A stretch of DNA of 64,000 nucleotides from Pseudomonas sp. CHM02 (GCF_000612585.1 NZ_JFCA01000024.1:40608-104607); one strand, 5' to 3'. Positions 16,294-27,152 are shown, numbered from the stretch's first letter. The notes: generated by a model not told the origin, from the sequence alone. Numbers and translations are program-made.

Positions 16294-18345
16294 ATGTCCG
16301 AGCCACGCAAGATCCTCGTCACCAGCGCCCTGCCCTATGCCAATGGTTCCATCCATCTTGGCCATATGCTTGAGTACATCCAGACCGATATGTGGGTGCG
16401 CTTCCAGAAGCATCGCGGCAATCAATGCATTTATGTCTGCGCGGACGACGCCCACGGTTCGGCCATCATGTTGCGCGCCGAAAAGGAAGGCATCACCCCG
16501 GAACAACTGATCGCCAACGTGCAGGCTGAACACAGCGCCGACTTTGCCGAGTTCCTGGTGGATTTCGACAACTTCCACTCGACCCACTCCGAAGAAAACC
16601 GCGAGCTGTCGAGCCAGATCTACCTGCGGCTGAAGGACGCCGGGCACATCGACCAGCGTTCGGTCACCCAGTATTTCGACCCGGAAAAGAAAATGTTCCT
16701 GGCCGACCGCTTCATCAAGGGCACCTGCCCGAAATGCGGCACCGAAGACCAGTACGGCGACAACTGCGAGAAATGCGGTGCCACCTATGCGCCGACCGAC
16801 CTGAAGGATCCGAAGTCGGCAATCTCCGGCGCCACCCCGGTGCTCAAGGACTCCCAGCACTTCTTCTTCAAGCTCCCGGATTTCCAGCAGATGCTGCAAA
16901 CCTGGACACGCAGCGGCACCCTGCAGGACGCCGTGGCCAACAAACTCTCCGAATGGCTCGACAGCGGCCTGCAGCAGTGGGACATCTCCCGCGATGCGCC
17001 GTACTTCGGCTTCGAGATCCCGGGCGAGCCGGGCAAGTACTTCTACGTGTGGCTGGATGCACCAATCGGCTACATGGCCAGCTTCAAGAACCTCTGCAAC
17101 CGCACGCCGGCGCTGGACTTCGACGCGTTCTGGGGCAAGGACTCCACCGCCGAGCTGTACCACTTCATCGGCAAGGACATCGTCAATTTCCACGCCCTGT
17201 TCTGGCCGGCGATGCTCGAAGGTTCGGGTTACCGCAAGCCAACCGGTATCGCGGTGCACGGCTACCTGACGGTCAACGGCCAGAAGATGTCCAAGTCCCG
17301 TGGCACCTTCATCAAGGCGCGCACCTACCTGGACCACCTGTCGCCGGAATACCTGCGCTACTACTACGCCTCCAAGCTGGGCCGTGGCGTCGATGACCTG
17401 GACCTGAACCTGGAAGACTTCGTACAGAAGGTCAACTCGGACCTGGTCGGCAAAGTCGTCAACATCGCCAGCCGTTGCGCCGGGTTCATCCACAAGGGCA
17501 ACGCCGGTGTATTGGTGGCCGAGAACGCCGCGCCGGAACTTACCGACGCCTTCCTGGCCGCCGCGCCAAGCATCGCTGACGCCTATGAGGCCCGCGACTT
17601 CGCCCGCGCCATGCGCGAGATCATGGGCCTGGCCGACCGCGCCAATGCCTGGATCGCCGACAAGGCACCGTGGTCGCTGAACAAGCAAGAAGGCAAGCAG
17701 GCGGAAGTCCAGGCGATCTGCGCCACGGGCGTCAACCTGTTCCGCCAGTTGGTGATCTTCCTCAAGCCGGTGCTGCCGTTGCTGGCCGCCGATGCCGAGG
17801 CGTTCCTCAATGTTGCGCCGCTGACCTGGAACGATCACGCCACACTGCTCAGCAACCATCAGTTGAACGAGTTCAAGCCGCTGATGACCCGTATCGATCC
17901 AGTGAAAGTCCAGGCCATGACCGATGCTTCGAAAGAAGACCTGGTCGCCAGCCAGACCGACACCGGCGAATCGGCACCGGCCGGTAACGGCGAACTGGCC
18001 AAGGATCCGATCTCTGCGGAAATCGACTTCGACGCCTTTGCGGCCGTGGACCTGCGTGTCGCGCTGATCGTCAAGGCCGAAGCCGTAGAGGGTGCCGACA
18101 AGCTGCTGCGCCTGACCCTGGACCTCGGTGGCGAGCAACGCAATGTGTTCTCCGGGATCAAGAGCGCTTATCCGGACCCGTCCAAGCTCGATGGTCGCCT
18201 GACCATGATGATCGCCAACCTCAAGCCACGGAAAATGAAATTCGGTATTTCCGAAGGCATGGTGATGGCGGCCGGCCCAGGTGGCGAAGAGATTTACCTG
18301 TTGAGCCCTGACAGCGGCGCCAAGCCGGGTCAACGCATCAAGTAA
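16294..18345 (+). CDS. metG: Methionyl-tRNA synthetase
   Basis: The 683-residue class I enzyme has the HIGH-type motif (SIHLGHML), four zinc cysteines (CPKCG...CEKCG), KMSKS in [10 protein letters not shown], and a C-terminal tRNA-binding EMAP-II-like domain from about residue 575. It charges tRNA-Met and initiator tRNA. The ATG at 16294 gives [18 protein letters not shown], the normal N-terminus. Confidence 0.98.
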   Translation: MSEPRKILVTSALPYANGSIHLGHMLEYIQTDMWVRFQKHRGNQCIYVCADDAHGSAIMLRAEKEGITPEQLIANVQAEHSADFAEFLVDFDNFHSTHSEENRELSSQIYLRLKDAGHIDQRSVTQYFDPEKKMFLADRFIKGTCPKCGTEDQYGDNCEKCGATYAPTDLKDPKSAISGATPVLKDSQHFFFKLPDFQQMLQTWTRSGTLQDAVANKLSEWLDSGLQQWDISRDAPYFGFEIPGEPGKYFYVWLDAPIGYMASFKNLCNRTPALDFDAFWGKDSTAELYHFIGKDIVNFHALFWPAMLEGSGYRKPTGIAVHGYLTVNGQKMSKSRGTFIKARTYLDHLSPEYLRYYYASKLGRGVDDLDLNLEDFVQKVNSDLVGKVVNIASRCAGFIHKGNAGVLVAENAAPELTDAFLAAAPSIADAYEARDFARAMREIMGLADRANAWIADKAPWSLNKQEGKQAEVQAICATGVNLFRQLVIFLKPVLPLLAADAEAFLNVAPLTWNDHATLLSNHQLNEFKPLMTRIDPVKVQAMTDASKEDLVASQTDTGESAPAGNGELAKDPISAEIDFDAFAAVDLRVALIVKAEAVEGADKLLRLTLDLGGEQRNVFSGIKSAYPDPSKLDGRLTMMIANLKPRKMKFGISEGMVMAAGPGGEEIYLLSPDSGAKPGQRIK

Positions 18346-18379
18346 GCCTATGGGCCTGTGGCGAGTAAATTAGGCCTGT

Positions 18380-18448
18380 TGTAGGAGCCCGGCTTGCCGG
18401 CAATGGCGACTTCAGGGACGCCATCGCCGGCAAGCCGGACTCCTACAA
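18380..18448. repeat. REPIN (GTAGGAGCC family)
   Basis: Two inverted REP cores (TGTAGGAGCCCGGCTTGCCG and its near inverse) flank a short centre. Each arm carries a base change or insertion relative to the copies at 28116 and 37235. Confidence 0.85.
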
Positions 18449-18495
18449 ATCCATTACGAGCCTGTTCGCTTAATCGGCCTACCCATGATCACAGC

Positions 18496-19659
18496 ATGAA
18501 CCTCATTCAACGTATCGACGCGCTGCTGCCGCAGACCCAATGCGGCAAGTGCGGGCACCCGGGCTGCAAGCCTTACGCCGAGGGCATCGCGCGAGGCGAG
18601 GCGATCAACAAGTGCCCGCCCGGTGGGCAGGAAACCATCGCCGGCCTTGCGCTGTTGCTACGTGTGCCCGTGTTGGACCTGGACACCAGCCGCGGCGAGG
18701 CGCCCGCCCAGGTTGCCTACATCCGCGAGGCCGAGTGCATTGGCTGCACCAAGTGCATCCAGGCCTGCCCGGTGGACGCCATTGTCGGCGCCGCCAAGCT
18801 GATGCACACCGTCATCATTGATGAATGCACCGGTTGCGACCTCTGCGTCGCGCCCTGCCCTGTCGATTGCATCGAGATGCGCCCAGCGACCCGCGTGCTG
18901 CCGATGGTGGGTGGTCTGGCGGCCAATGATCACGAGCACCATGAACGCGGCCTGAAACGCGATCGGGCGCGGCGACGGTTTGAACAACGCAATGCACGCC
19001 TGCAACGGGAAGAAGCCCACAAACTCGCCGAACGCCTGGCACGGGCCAAGCGCTCAACGCCCGCGGCGCCCTTGTCGGCCGATGCGGCTCAGACCGCCCG
19101 AGATGCAGCGGTCAAGCAGGCTAAAATCGCGGTTGCCATGAGTCGTGCTCAACTGCACAAGTCCCTGAAAGCGTTCGGCCACCCACCGACCTTTGAGCAG
19201 CAGTCGCAATTGATCATCCTGCAGCAGCAGTCCGAAGCGGCAGAGCAGGCACTCACAGCCTTGGAGGCTGCCAGCCCAACGCCACTGCCGCCGCAAAAAG
19301 ACCCCGCACTCAAACGCGCAAAAATCCAATTGGCCATGCGGCGCGCCGAACTGAAAAAAGCCCAGGACCTGAACGCCGATGAACAGCAACTGGCGACCTT
19401 GAGTGCTGCGCTGTCTGGCGCGGAGCAAGCCTTGCACGACGCCGAGGCGGGCAGTGAACAGCCCAGGCCCGACCTGCAGCGTGTGGAAAAACGCCCGATA
19501 GACGCTCACCTGCGCCAGCTGAAAACCGCCCTGGCATATGCCCGGGCCGAGGTCAGCAAGTTACAACGTCAACCGGACGTGAGCGCAGATCAACTCAAGG
19601 CCGCCCAACACACGCTGGAGCAAGCACAGCGCCAAGTGGACCTCTACGTCGGCGCCTGA
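18496..19659 (+). CDS. rnfB: Orphan RnfB-like ferredoxin subunit with long C-terminal extension
   Basis: The 387-residue protein starts [20 protein letters not shown] and so lacks the N-terminal membrane anchor of classical RnfB. It has the 4Fe-4S motif [10 protein letters not shown]...C and two bacterial ferredoxin clusters ([24 protein letters not shown]) within the first ~145 residues. The remaining ~230 residues are Ala/Gln/Arg-rich and likely coiled coil. No other rnf gene is near; nth follows, as after rnfABCDGE in P. aeruginosa. It probably acts as a soluble electron-transfer protein; partner unknown. The ATG at 18496 fits the family start; upstream in-frame sequence lies in a REPIN. 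Confidence 0.85.
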   Translation: MNLIQRIDALLPQTQCGKCGHPGCKPYAEGIARGEAINKCPPGGQETIAGLALLLRVPVLDLDTSRGEAPAQVAYIREAECIGCTKCIQACPVDAIVGAAKLMHTVIIDECTGCDLCVAPCPVDCIEMRPATRVLPMVGGLAANDHEHHERGLKRDRARRRFEQRNARLQREEAHKLAERLARAKRSTPAAPLSADAAQTARDAAVKQAKIAVAMSRAQLHKSLKAFGHPPTFEQQSQLIILQQQSEAAEQALTALEAASPTPLPPQKDPALKRAKIQLAMRRAELKKAQDLNADEQQLATLSAALSGAEQALHDAEAGSEQPRPDLQRVEKRPIDAHLRQLKTALAYARAEVSKLQRQPDVSADQLKAAQHTLEQAQRQVDLYVGA

Positions 19660-19785
19660 TCCACTGCAGGCGCTGCCGGGCGCTGTGGCGATGGTTTATC
19701 CTGCTCGGGATATCGCGCGCAGAGCCTCAACCCTGAAACCGCTCTTCACCCTTACGTCGACCGCCTGCAAGGAACCCACCGCCCC

Positions 19786-20424
19786 ATGAACGCCGCAAAA
19801 CGCCTGGAAATTTTCCGCAGGCTTCACGAAGACAATCCGGAACCCAAGACCGAGCTGGCCTACACCACGCCGTTCGAGTTGCTGATTGCGGTGATCCTGT
19901 CGGCCCAATCCACGGACGTTGGCGTCAACAAGGCTACGGCCAAGCTGTATCCGGTGGCGAACACGCCGGAGGCGATCTATGCCTTGGGTGTGGAGGGTTT
20001 GTCGGAGTACATCAAGACCATCGGCCTGTACAACAGCAAGGCCAAGAACGTCATCGAGACCTGCCGCCTGCTGGTAGAACTGCATGGCAGTCAAGTGCCA
20101 CAAACCCGCGAAGCCCTCGAAGCCCTGCCGGGCGTTGGCCGCAAGACCGCCAACGTGGTGCTCAACACCGCATTCCGTCAACTGACGATGGCCGTGGACA
20201 CCCACATATTCCGCGTCAGCAACCGCACCGGCATTGCCCGTGGGAAGAACGTGGTCGAGGTGGAAAAGCAGTTGATGAAGTTCGTGCCCAAGCCGTATCT
20301 GCTGGATTCCCACCACTGGCTGATCCTGCACGGACGCTACGTTTGCCAGGCCCGTAAACCGCGCTGTGGCAGCTGTCGCATCGAAGACCTGTGTGAATAC
20401 AAGGACAAGACGTCCGACGATTGA
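19786..20424 (+). CDS. nth: Endonuclease III (thymine glycol DNA glycosylase)
   Basis: The 212-residue HhH-GPD enzyme has the helix-hairpin-helix LPGVGRKTANVV with the catalytic lysine, the aspartate in VDTHIFRV, and a C-terminal 4Fe-4S loop (CQARKPRCGSCRIEDLC). It removes oxidised pyrimidines and nicks the abasic site. Normal length. Confidence 0.97.
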   Translation: MNAAKRLEIFRRLHEDNPEPKTELAYTTPFELLIAVILSAQSTDVGVNKATAKLYPVANTPEAIYALGVEGLSEYIKTIGLYNSKAKNVIETCRLLVELHGSQVPQTREALEALPGVGRKTANVVLNTAFRQLTMAVDTHIFRVSNRTGIARGKNVVEVEKQLMKFVPKPYLLDSHHWLILHGRYVCQARKPRCGSCRIEDLCEYKDKTSDD

Positions 20425-20531
20425 GTGATCATTGGTTTTCTCGATCAGCCGATTGAAAAAATCTTTTTTACCCAACCCTGGATTATCGTTATAAGGAGCG
20501 CCAACGGCAGTCTTAGCCCGGAGTGAACCTT

Positions 20532-20714
20532 ATGAGCACTGGCAAAGAACAACTGGAAGTGGAAGACGACCTCGTTGAGTCGGATGACGATGGGGTAGAG
20601 ACACCTGTGGTAGAGGTCGCCAAGACCAATTTGAGCAAACGCCGCACCATCGACAATCTTCTGGAAGAACGACGCTTGCAAAAACAACTGGCCGATTACG
20701 ACTTCGATCTCTGA
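20532..20714 (+). CDS. Small acidic PA3496-family protein
   Basis: The 60-residue product starts MSTGKEQLEVEDDLVESDD, has a very acidic N-terminal half and a basic helical C-terminal half (LSKRRTIDNLLEERRLQKQ). It resembles PA3496, which occupies the same place after nth and is annotated as a putative envelope integrity protein. A GGAG site is 8 nt before the ATG; a GTG 9 nt upstream is less likely. The molecular role is unknown. Confidence 0.75.
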   Translation: MSTGKEQLEVEDDLVESDDDGVETPVVEVAKTNLSKRRTIDNLLEERRLQKQLADYDFDL

Positions 20715-20732
20715 TCCAGGGTCGACGGCCGG

Positions 20733-20757
20733 AAGCCTCCCTCACGGAGGCTTTTTT
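20733..20757 (+). terminator. Terminator after the PA3496-like gene
   Basis: AAGCCTCC/GGAGGCTT stem followed by TTTTT, about 20 nt after the stop. Confidence 0.8.
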
Positions 20758-20795
20758 CTGCCGGTTGCCGGGGCAATGCGCGGTACCGATCCCCT

Positions 20796-21428
20796 CTACA
20801 CCAAGCCGTTACGCTGGGCCAGTTCAATCAGGTCCACAAGAGAGCGAGCGTTGAGTTTGAGCAGCAAACGCGTCTTGTAGGTGCTGACCGTCTTGTTGCT
20901 GAGGAACATGCCGTCGGCAATCTCCTTGTTGGTCCTGCCCCGGGCCAACTGTTGCAATACCATCATTTCCCGACCCGACAGACGCTCGACCATATCGGCC
21001 TCACTGGCATTACCCATGGTGGAGCGTACCGAGTTGAGCGCCTGGTTCGGAAAGTAACTGTAGCCCGACAAGACGGCCTTGATAGCACTCAGCAACTCGG
21101 TCAGGTCCTGTTGCTTGCACACATAACCGGCTGCACCCGCCTGCATGCAGCGCATGGAAAAATGGCCCGGAGCCTGGGACGTCAGCACCAGCACCTTGAA
21201 CGGAGCGGGCTGCTTGGTCGACGACAGCCGGCAAATAACTTCCAGGCCATCAAGTTTTGGAATCCCGATATCCAGTATGACAATGTCCGGCATATGCTCC
21301 CGTGCAAGTTGCAACGCGTCGACACCATTATCGGTCTCGGCAACGACCTCATAACCATGACGTTCCATTAGCATACGCACAGCAAGACGAATGACGGGAT
21401 GATCATCCACGATCAGCACTTTATTCAT
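20796..21428 (-). CDS. BvgA/RocA-like LuxR-family response regulator
   Basis: The 210-residue protein has a receiver domain (IVDDHP, phosphoacceptor Asp in VILDIGIP, Thr in VLTSQ, Lys in VCKQQ) and a LuxR-type helix-turn-helix (LSGREMMVLQQLARGRTNKE, SNKTVSTYKTRL). It resembles BvgA/RocA1-type regulators that are driven by hybrid kinases. No kinase gene is adjacent, so its partner lies elsewhere. The ATG at 21428 (MNKVLIVDDHP) is preferred to an upstream TTG. Confidence 0.88.
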   Translation of the reverse strand: MNKVLIVDDHPVIRLAVRMLMERHGYEVVAETDNGVDALQLAREHMPDIVILDIGIPKLDGLEVICRLSSTKQPAPFKVLVLTSQAPGHFSMRCMQAGAAGYVCKQQDLTELLSAIKAVLSGYSYFPNQALNSVRSTMGNASEADMVERLSGREMMVLQQLARGRTNKEIADGMFLSNKTVSTYKTRLLLKLNARSLVDLIELAQRNGLV

Positions 21429-21440
21429 GAGAAAGTCCAA

Positions 21441-21991
21441 TTTCGCTGTTCGAATTATTTAGAGCAAGCACAATAGCCTAGTCGTTTCCTAGTTGGCATA
21501 GCGTTCCCCCCCGAGCAACAGCAAGCAGAGACCCACCCCACAGCGATAAAGGAATTGCCCTACAAAAAAACGCCATCTCGGACTTATCCCGTTTTATTGA
21601 TCCTTTCAGACCTTTCCGGGGGCCTACATAATTTGAGTGAAATATCCATGACCCATGAGGGGCTGGGTAAACGTGGCGCACGCAACTCTCAGGAAATGCC
21701 CCTTGCCCCTCGGGTACGGCTGAGAAAACCGTCAAGAAAAATCTGGCTGTTTTAGTTCCATTTAACATATTCGCTTACATCCTTAATTCCTACAGACATT
21801 TCAGCGTTTATATATTCGCCGTACCTCATGAGTGAATTTTCTGTAAGACCAGTTCCTACATAGATGTAAAAATTTCATTCGCCCTACACACTTCCGGCAA
21901 CGACTCATTCAAAATCGGCGTCAGGAATAGTCGTCAATGAAAGATATCAACATAGGTTTAATCACTATAAACATGACAAGTCTCGGTTAAA
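21441..21991. other. Long AT-rich intergenic region without a convincing gene
   Basis: About 550 bp between the response regulator and the argG terminator are clearly lower in GC than the surroundings. The only long frame (21478-21768, minus) lacks a plausible ribosome site and GC-biased codon use. The region presumably holds the regulator's promoter. I see no confident small RNA. Confidence 0.5.
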
Positions 21992-22004
21992 TACACAGGC
22001 AAAA

Positions 22005-22035
22005 AAAATGGCCCCTTGAACAAGGGGCCATTTTT
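22005..22035 (-). terminator. Terminator of argG
   Basis: ATGGCCCCTTG/CAAGGGGCCAT stem flanked by T-runs on both strands, 17 nt after the argG stop; it could act bidirectionally. Confidence 0.85.
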
Positions 22036-22051
22036 CACAACAGGCTGAGAC

Positions 22052-23269
22052 TTAGAACAACGAGCGACCTTTATTGGCCGCGATGCGCATGCGCAATGCG
22101 TTCAACTTGATAAAGCCCGCTGCGTCCGCCTGGTTGTAGGCGCCGCCGTCTTCTTCGAAGGTGGCGATGTTGGCGTCGAACAGCGATTCATCGGACTTGC
22201 GACCGGTAACGATCACGTTGCCCTTGTACAGCTTCAGGCGCACAACGCCGTTCACGTGGACCTGGGAAGCGTCGATCATCTGTTGCAGCATCAGACGTTC
22301 AGGGCTCCACCAGTAGCCGGTGTAGATCAGGCTGGCGTACTTGGGCATCAACTCGTCTTTGAGGTGAGCCACTTCGCGGTCCAGGGTGATCGACTCGATG
22401 GCGCGGTGGGCGCGCAGCATGATGGTGCCGCCTGGGGTTTCGTAGCAGCCACGGGACTTCATGCCCACGTAGCGGTTCTCGACGATGTCGAGACGGCCGA
22501 TACCGTGCTCGCCACCGATACGGTTCAGGGTAGCCAGTACGGTGGCCGGGGTCATTTCGACGCCGTCCAGCGCGACGATATCACCGTTGCGGTAGGTCAG
22601 TTCCAGGTACTGCGGCTTGTCGGGAGCGTTCTCCGGGGAGACGGTCCAGCGCCACATGTCTTCTTCGTGCTCGGTCCAGGTGTCTTCCAGCACGCCGCCT
22701 TCATAGGAGATGTGCAGCAGGTTGGCGTCCATCGAGTACGGGGACTTTTTCTTGCCGTGACGCTCGATCGGGATGGCATGCTTTTCAGCGTAATCCATCA
22801 GTTTCTCACGGGACAGCAGGTCCCATTCACGCCAAGGGGCGATCACTTTCACGCCTGGCTTGAGCGCGTAGGCGCCCAGTTCGAAACGCACCTGGTCGTT
22901 GCCCTTGCCGGTAGCACCATGGGAAATGGCGTCGGCGCCGGTTTCGTTGGCGATTTCGATCAAGCGCTTGGCGATCAGCGGACGAGCGATGGAAGTACCC
23001 AGCAGGTACTCGCCTTCGTAGACGGTGTTGGCGCGAAACATCGGGAAAACGAAATCGCGGACGAACTCTTCGCGCAGGTCGTCAATGTAGATCTCTTTCA
23101 CGCCCATGGCTTGCGCCTTGGCGCGTGCAGGTTCGACCTCTTCGCCCTGACCCAGGTCAGCGGTGAAGGTCACCACTTCACAGTTATAAGTATCCTGCAG
23201 CCACTTGAGGATCACCGAAGTGTCCAGGCCGCCGGAATACGCGAGAACGACCTTGTTTACGTCGGCCAT
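22052..23269 (-). CDS. argG: Argininosuccinate synthase
   Basis: The 405-residue enzyme has the PP-loop [17 protein letters not shown] at residues 9-25 and the conserved [15 protein letters not shown]. It condenses citrulline and aspartate in arginine synthesis; argF, which makes citrulline, is about 8 kb away. Normal length and start. Confidence 0.98.
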   Translation of the reverse strand: MADVNKVVLAYSGGLDTSVILKWLQDTYNCEVVTFTADLGQGEEVEPARAKAQAMGVKEIYIDDLREEFVRDFVFPMFRANTVYEGEYLLGTSIARPLIAKRLIEIANETGADAISHGATGKGNDQVRFELGAYALKPGVKVIAPWREWDLLSREKLMDYAEKHAIPIERHGKKKSPYSMDANLLHISYEGGVLEDTWTEHEEDMWRWTVSPENAPDKPQYLELTYRNGDIVALDGVEMTPATVLATLNRIGGEHGIGRLDIVENRYVGMKSRGCYETPGGTIMLRAHRAIESITLDREVAHLKDELMPKYASLIYTGYWWSPERLMLQQMIDASQVHVNGVVRLKLYKGNVIVTGRKSDESLFDANIATFEEDGGAYNQADAAGFIKLNALRMRIAANKGRSLF

Positions 23270-23411
23270 GCCATCACTCCACGGGGTTGTACGGAAAGGC
23301 GTCGATTCTACCGACCAAAACCGTGAATTTACAGAGGCGCGACAGCAAATGAAGATAAAGCGACAGATTATGTCGAGCGAGCGACCGATAGACGCACCTC
23401 AGGCCCGCACT

Positions 23412-24320
23412 TTATGAAGTATGGGCTGGGTTGCTCGGTGCTGTGGCCTGGGGCGCCGGTTTCTCGGGGGCGGCTACGCGTTCAAGCTGGATATTCACGC
23501 GACGGTTGCGTGCCCGGTTGGCCGCATTGGTGTTGGGCGCCAGTGGGTAGCTTTCGCCGTGGAAACGCAGGGTGATCTGCGACTCCTGGATACCGTTGGC
23601 CTTGAAGTAGTCCATCACCGCCAAGCCACGGCGGCGCGAGACGTCACGGTTGGTCAGGCGGTTGCCGCTGTTGTCCGAATGGCCATTCAGCTCGATGTGG
23701 TTGACGGTGGGGTCGGCTTTCATGAACGCGAGAATCACGTCCAGTTTCTTCTTGGCCGCCGCGTCCAGTTCGATACCGCCACCGGGGAACCCGACTTCGG
23801 TCTGTTTGACCTGGTCGTAATTCATCGGCAACAGCTTGGCGGTGCACAGTTGGTAGTCGTTGTAGGCCTTGTTGAATTTGACCGGCAACAAGCGGATTTC
23901 CGAGTAGCCGCCCTCGCGTCCGTAGTGGCGCACGGTCGGGCTCCGGCCTTCCAGCAGCCCCGAAAACAGGCGCCCGGCCTGGGCCTGGGAGCTGTTGAAC
24001 AAGACGTCGCCACTGCCAGCACGCACGGCACCGAGGTTGATATCACCCCGGCCCGGCTGCCAGGGCGCAGCGGCGGCCAGCAAGGTGGCCGAGCCCGCAC
24101 CCAGCGAGCCGTTATAGGCTTTCAGGCGAAACGTCGCCTGCTCACCGGCGCGACGCACGAACTCGCCCGAACCGAAGTCGGTGATCGGCTGGGTCAGGCG
24201 GCACTCGAACTGGTCGCCTTCTACCTTCCACTCAATATTCTCCAGACGTGTCTGGAACGTGAGGGCCATCGCAGGCAGGCTGGCGAACACACTGAGCAGG
24301 GCTAGGTAATGCTGGCGCAC
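23412..24320 (-). CDS. motY: Flagellar T-ring-type protein MotY
   Basis: The 302-residue exported protein has a signal peptide (RQHYLALLSVFASLPAMA) and a C-terminal OmpA-type peptidoglycan-binding domain (NHIELNGHSDNSGN, NRDVSRRRGLAVMDYF, NRARNRRVNIQLE). The location between argG and pyrC is that of PA3526 motY in P. aeruginosa. MotY stabilises stator units of the polar flagellum. A GGAG site supports the GTG at 24320 rather than the GTG four codons upstream. Confidence 0.9.
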   Translation of the reverse strand: MRQHYLALLSVFASLPAMALTFQTRLENIEWKVEGDQFECRLTQPITDFGSGEFVRRAGEQATFRLKAYNGSLGAGSATLLAAAAPWQPGRGDINLGAVRAGSGDVLFNSSQAQAGRLFSGLLEGRSPTVRHYGREGGYSEIRLLPVKFNKAYNDYQLCTAKLLPMNYDQVKQTEVGFPGGGIELDAAAKKKLDVILAFMKADPTVNHIELNGHSDNSGNRLTNRDVSRRRGLAVMDYFKANGIQESQITLRFHGESYPLAPNTNAANRARNRRVNIQLERVAAPEKPAPQATAPSNPAHTS

Positions 24321-24476
24321 GGGAGGCTCCACTGGTTTCTACAACACTTCAAAGCGTCATACATCGTTAAGGCATACCCAGGGATATCGGTCGCATCCTG
24401 CAAAACTTGATAGCGAGTGCCTGCAAGAGTCTTTTCCGGTAGCATTCCCACCAGATTGACCCGCCTGGAATCCCCA

Positions 24477-25523
24477 ATGTCCGACCGCCTGACCCTGCTG
24501 CGTCCCGACGACTGGCATATTCATCTTCGCGATGGTGCTGCGTTACCCCACACCGTGGCCGATGTAGCGCGCACGTTTGGCCGCGCCATCATCATGCCTA
24601 ACCTGGTACCTCCGGTGCGTAACGCCGAGCAAGCCGATGCCTACCGCCAGCGTATCCTCGCTGCCCGGCCGGCCGGCAGCCGCTTCGAACCGCTGATGGT
24701 GCTCTACCTCACCGACCGCACCCAGCCCGAAGAGATTCGAGAGGCCAAGGCCAGCGGTTACGTGCACGCCGCCAAGCTGTACCCGGCCGGCGCGACCACC
24801 AACTCCGATTCCGGCGTGACCAGTATCGACAAGATCCTGCCGGCCATCGAAGCCATGGCGGAAGTCGGCATGCCGCTGCTGATCCACGGTGAAGTCACCC
24901 GTGGCGATGTGGACGTGTTCGATCGCGAGAAGATCTTCATCGACGAGCATATGCGCCGTGTGGTCGAGCTGTTCCCGACCCTCAAGGTCGTGTTCGAGCA
25001 CATCACCACCGCCGATGCCGTGCAGTTCGTCACCGAGGCCTCGGCCAACGTCGGCGCGACCATCACCGCGCATCACCTGTTGTACAACCGCAACCACATG
25101 CTGGTGGGCGGGATTCGGCCGCACTTCTATTGCTTGCCGATCCTCAAGCGCAACACCCACCAAGTGGCCTTGCTGGATGCCGCCACCAGCGGCAATCCGA
25201 AGTTCTTCCTCGGCACCGACTCCGCCCCCCACGCCCAGCACGCAAAAGAAGCAGCATGCGGCTGTGCCGGTTGCTACACCGCCTATGCCGCGATCGAGCT
25301 GTACGCCGAAGCGTTCGAACAGCGCAACGCCCTGGACAAGCTCGAAGGCTTCGCCAGCCTCAATGGCCCACGTTTCTATGGCCTGCCGGCGAATACCGAC
25401 CGCATCACCCTGGTCCGTGAAGACTGGACCGCCCCTGCCAGCCTGCCGTTTGGCGAGCTGACTGTTATCCCGCTGCGCGCCGGTGAAACACTGCGCTGGC
25501 GCCTGCTGGAGGAAAGCAAGTGA
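24477..25523 (+). CDS. pyrC: Dihydroorotase, E. coli type
   Basis: The 348-residue amidohydrolase has the HxH metal pair in WHIHLRDG, the carbamylated lysine in [11 protein letters not shown], histidines in LIHGE and [10 protein letters not shown], and Asp in LGTDSAPH. It closes carbamoyl-aspartate to dihydroorotate in pyrimidine synthesis. The ATG at 24477 ([14 protein letters not shown]) fits the family; rnt overlaps its stop by 4 nt. Confidence 0.97.
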   Translation: MSDRLTLLRPDDWHIHLRDGAALPHTVADVARTFGRAIIMPNLVPPVRNAEQADAYRQRILAARPAGSRFEPLMVLYLTDRTQPEEIREAKASGYVHAAKLYPAGATTNSDSGVTSIDKILPAIEAMAEVGMPLLIHGEVTRGDVDVFDREKIFIDEHMRRVVELFPTLKVVFEHITTADAVQFVTEASANVGATITAHHLLYNRNHMLVGGIRPHFYCLPILKRNTHQVALLDAATSGNPKFFLGTDSAPHAQHAKEAACGCAGCYTAYAAIELYAEAFEQRNALDKLEGFASLNGPRFYGLPANTDRITLVREDWTAPASLPFGELTVIPLRAGETLRWRLLEESK

Positions 25524-26191
25524 GTGAAGACCATTACGATGACGAACACGAGCACAGCGGTGGCGGGTCCCGTCACCCGATGGCCGAGCGGTTCCGCGGC
25601 TATCTGCCGGTCGTCATCGACGTAGAAACCGGTGGCTTCAACTGCGCCACCGACGCGCTGCTGGAAATCGCCGCGACCACCATCGGCATGGACGAACAGG
25701 GCTTTGTGTTCCCGGAACACACCCACTTCTTCCGCGTCGAGCCGTTCGAAGGCGCCAACATCGAGGCGGCGGCCCTGGAGTTCACCGGGATCAAGCTCGA
25801 TCACCCATTGCGCATGGCGGTGAGTGAAGAAGCAGCGCTCACCGATATCTTCCGTGGCGTGCGCAAGGCCTTGAAAGCCAACGGCTGCAAACGCGCAATC
25901 CTGGTCGGCCATAACAGCAGCTTCGACCTGGGCTTCCTGAATGCCGCCGTGGCGCGCCTGGACATGAAGCGCAACCCGTTTCACCCGTTCTCCAGCTTCG
26001 ACACAGCCACCCTCGCCGGCCTGGCGTATGGCCAGACCGTCTTGGCGAAAGCCTGCCAGGCGGCCGGTATCGACTTCGACGGCCGTGAGGCTCACTCAGC
26101 TCGCTACGACACCGAGAAGACCGCCGAGCTGTTCTGCGGCATCGTCAATCGCTGGAAGCAGATGGGCGGTTGGGAAGACTTCAACGACTAA
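25520..26191 (+). CDS. rnt: Ribonuclease T
   Basis: The 223-residue DEDD exonuclease shows Exo[12 protein letters not shown], Exo[12 protein letters not shown] and Exo[17 protein letters not shown]. RNase T trims tRNA 3' ends and stable RNAs. The GTG start overlaps the pyrC stop (GTGA), so the two are cotranslated. Confidence 0.97.
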   Translation: MSEDHYDDEHEHSGGGSRHPMAERFRGYLPVVIDVETGGFNCATDALLEIAATTIGMDEQGFVFPEHTHFFRVEPFEGANIEAAALEFTGIKLDHPLRMAVSEEAALTDIFRGVRKALKANGCKRAILVGHNSSFDLGFLNAAVARLDMKRNPFHPFSSFDTATLAGLAYGQTVLAKACQAAGIDFDGREAHSARYDTEKTAELFCGIVNRWKQMGGWEDFND

Positions 26192-26200
26192 CAGTGCTTT

Positions 26201-26240
26201 TGTGGTGAGCCCGCCAACTATGGTGAGCGGGCTCGCCACA
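26201..26240. repeat. Short GTGGTGAGC-type inverted repeat
   Basis: GTGGTGAGCCCGC and GCGGGCTCGCCAC face each other across about 15 nt. It belongs to the same family as the longer elements at 45838, 54050 and 59040. Confidence 0.7.
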
Positions 26241-26257
26241 GGGTCTTTTCCTGAGCA

Positions 26258-26289
26258 TAAAAAAACCGGCCTTCTCAGGCCGGTTTTTT
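26258..26289. terminator. Bidirectional terminator between rnt and peroxiredoxin
   Basis: AAAAAACCGGCCT/AGGCCGGTTTTTT stem between convergent genes; T-runs on both strands. Confidence 0.85.
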
Positions 26290-26305
26290 GTACCTCGATT
26301 CTGGC

Positions 26306-26908
26306 TTACAGCTTGCCAGCGTTCTCGGTCAGGTAGGCCGCAACGCCTTCTGGCGAAGCGTTCATGCCTTTGTCGCCTTTTTTCCAGTTGGCAGGGCAGA
26401 CTTCGCCGTGCTCTTCGTGGAATTGCAGGGCGTCGACCAGACGGATCAGCTCTTCCATGTTACGACCCAGCGGCAGGTCGTTGATGATCTGGGAGCGAAC
26501 CACGCCTTTGTCGTCGATCAGGAACGCGCCACGGAAAGCTACGCCACCTTCGGATTCAACGTCGTAGGCCTTGGCGATGTCGTGCTTCATGTCGGCAGCC
26601 ATGGTGTATTTGACTTTGCCGATGCCGCCATCATTGATGGCGGTGTTGCGCCAGGCGTTGTGGGTGAAATGGGAGTCGATGGAAACGGCTACCACTTCAA
26701 CGTTGCGCGCCTTGAAATCGTCCATGCGATGGTCCAGAGCGATCAGCTCGGATGGGCAGACGAAGGTGAAGTCCAGCGGGTAGAAGAATACCAGGCCGTA
26801 TTTGCCTTTGATGGCTTCAGACAGTTTGAAGCTGTCAACGATTTCGCCATTGCCGAGGACGGCTGGTACGTCGAAATCCGGGGCTTGTTTGCCGACGAGT
26901 ACGCTCAT
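26306..26908 (-). CDS. Typical 2-Cys peroxiredoxin (AhpC/Prx1)
   Basis: The 200-residue enzyme has the peroxidatic cysteine in FTFVCPSE (about residue 50) and the resolving cysteine in GEVCPANW near residue 170, the typical 2-Cys layout. It reduces peroxides in the cytoplasm. It matches PA3529 in position. It is divergent from bfd, linking peroxide defence and iron release. Confidence 0.95.
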   Translation of the reverse strand: MSVLVGKQAPDFDVPAVLGNGEIVDSFKLSEAIKGKYGLVFFYPLDFTFVCPSELIALDHRMDDFKARNVEVVAVSIDSHFTHNAWRNTAINDGGIGKVKYTMAADMKHDIAKAYDVESEGGVAFRGAFLIDDKGVVRSQIINDLPLGRNMEELIRLVDALQFHEEHGEVCPANWKKGDKGMNASPEGVAAYLTENAGKL

Positions 26909-27079
26909 TGGATATCTCCTGATGTGAGGGTGACGATTGAAGTAAAAGGACCGGCCTCAAGTCTGCCGTGTTCAGGCGACAGCCCTGTGACGCAGTCACG
27001 CTTCGTGAAGACCGACCATCATACACTGAAAAAACCGTTCGTCAGTGCGGGCGCGATGCCAGCAGATACCCTGTGAATC

Positions 27080-27098
27080 TACTTTGACAATCATTCTC
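27080..27098 (+). promoter_or_regulatory. Fur box upstream of bfd
   Basis: TACTTTGACAATCATTCTC matches 13 of 19 positions of the Fur consensus GATAATGATAATCATTATC and lies about 55 nt before the bfd start. Iron-starvation induction of bfd is expected from the family. Confidence 0.7.
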
Positions 27099-27152
27099 GT
27101 TAACATTAAGATCCATCGCACTTAAGCCTTAAACCCGCGACGGTTCTCCCTT

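Noticed and set aside
16159..18333. 724-aa minus-strand frame opposite metG
   Set aside because: Antisense shadow of metG codon bias.
21478..21768. 96-aa minus-strand frame in the AT-rich gap
   Set aside because: Weak codon bias and no ribosome site; treated as noncoding.
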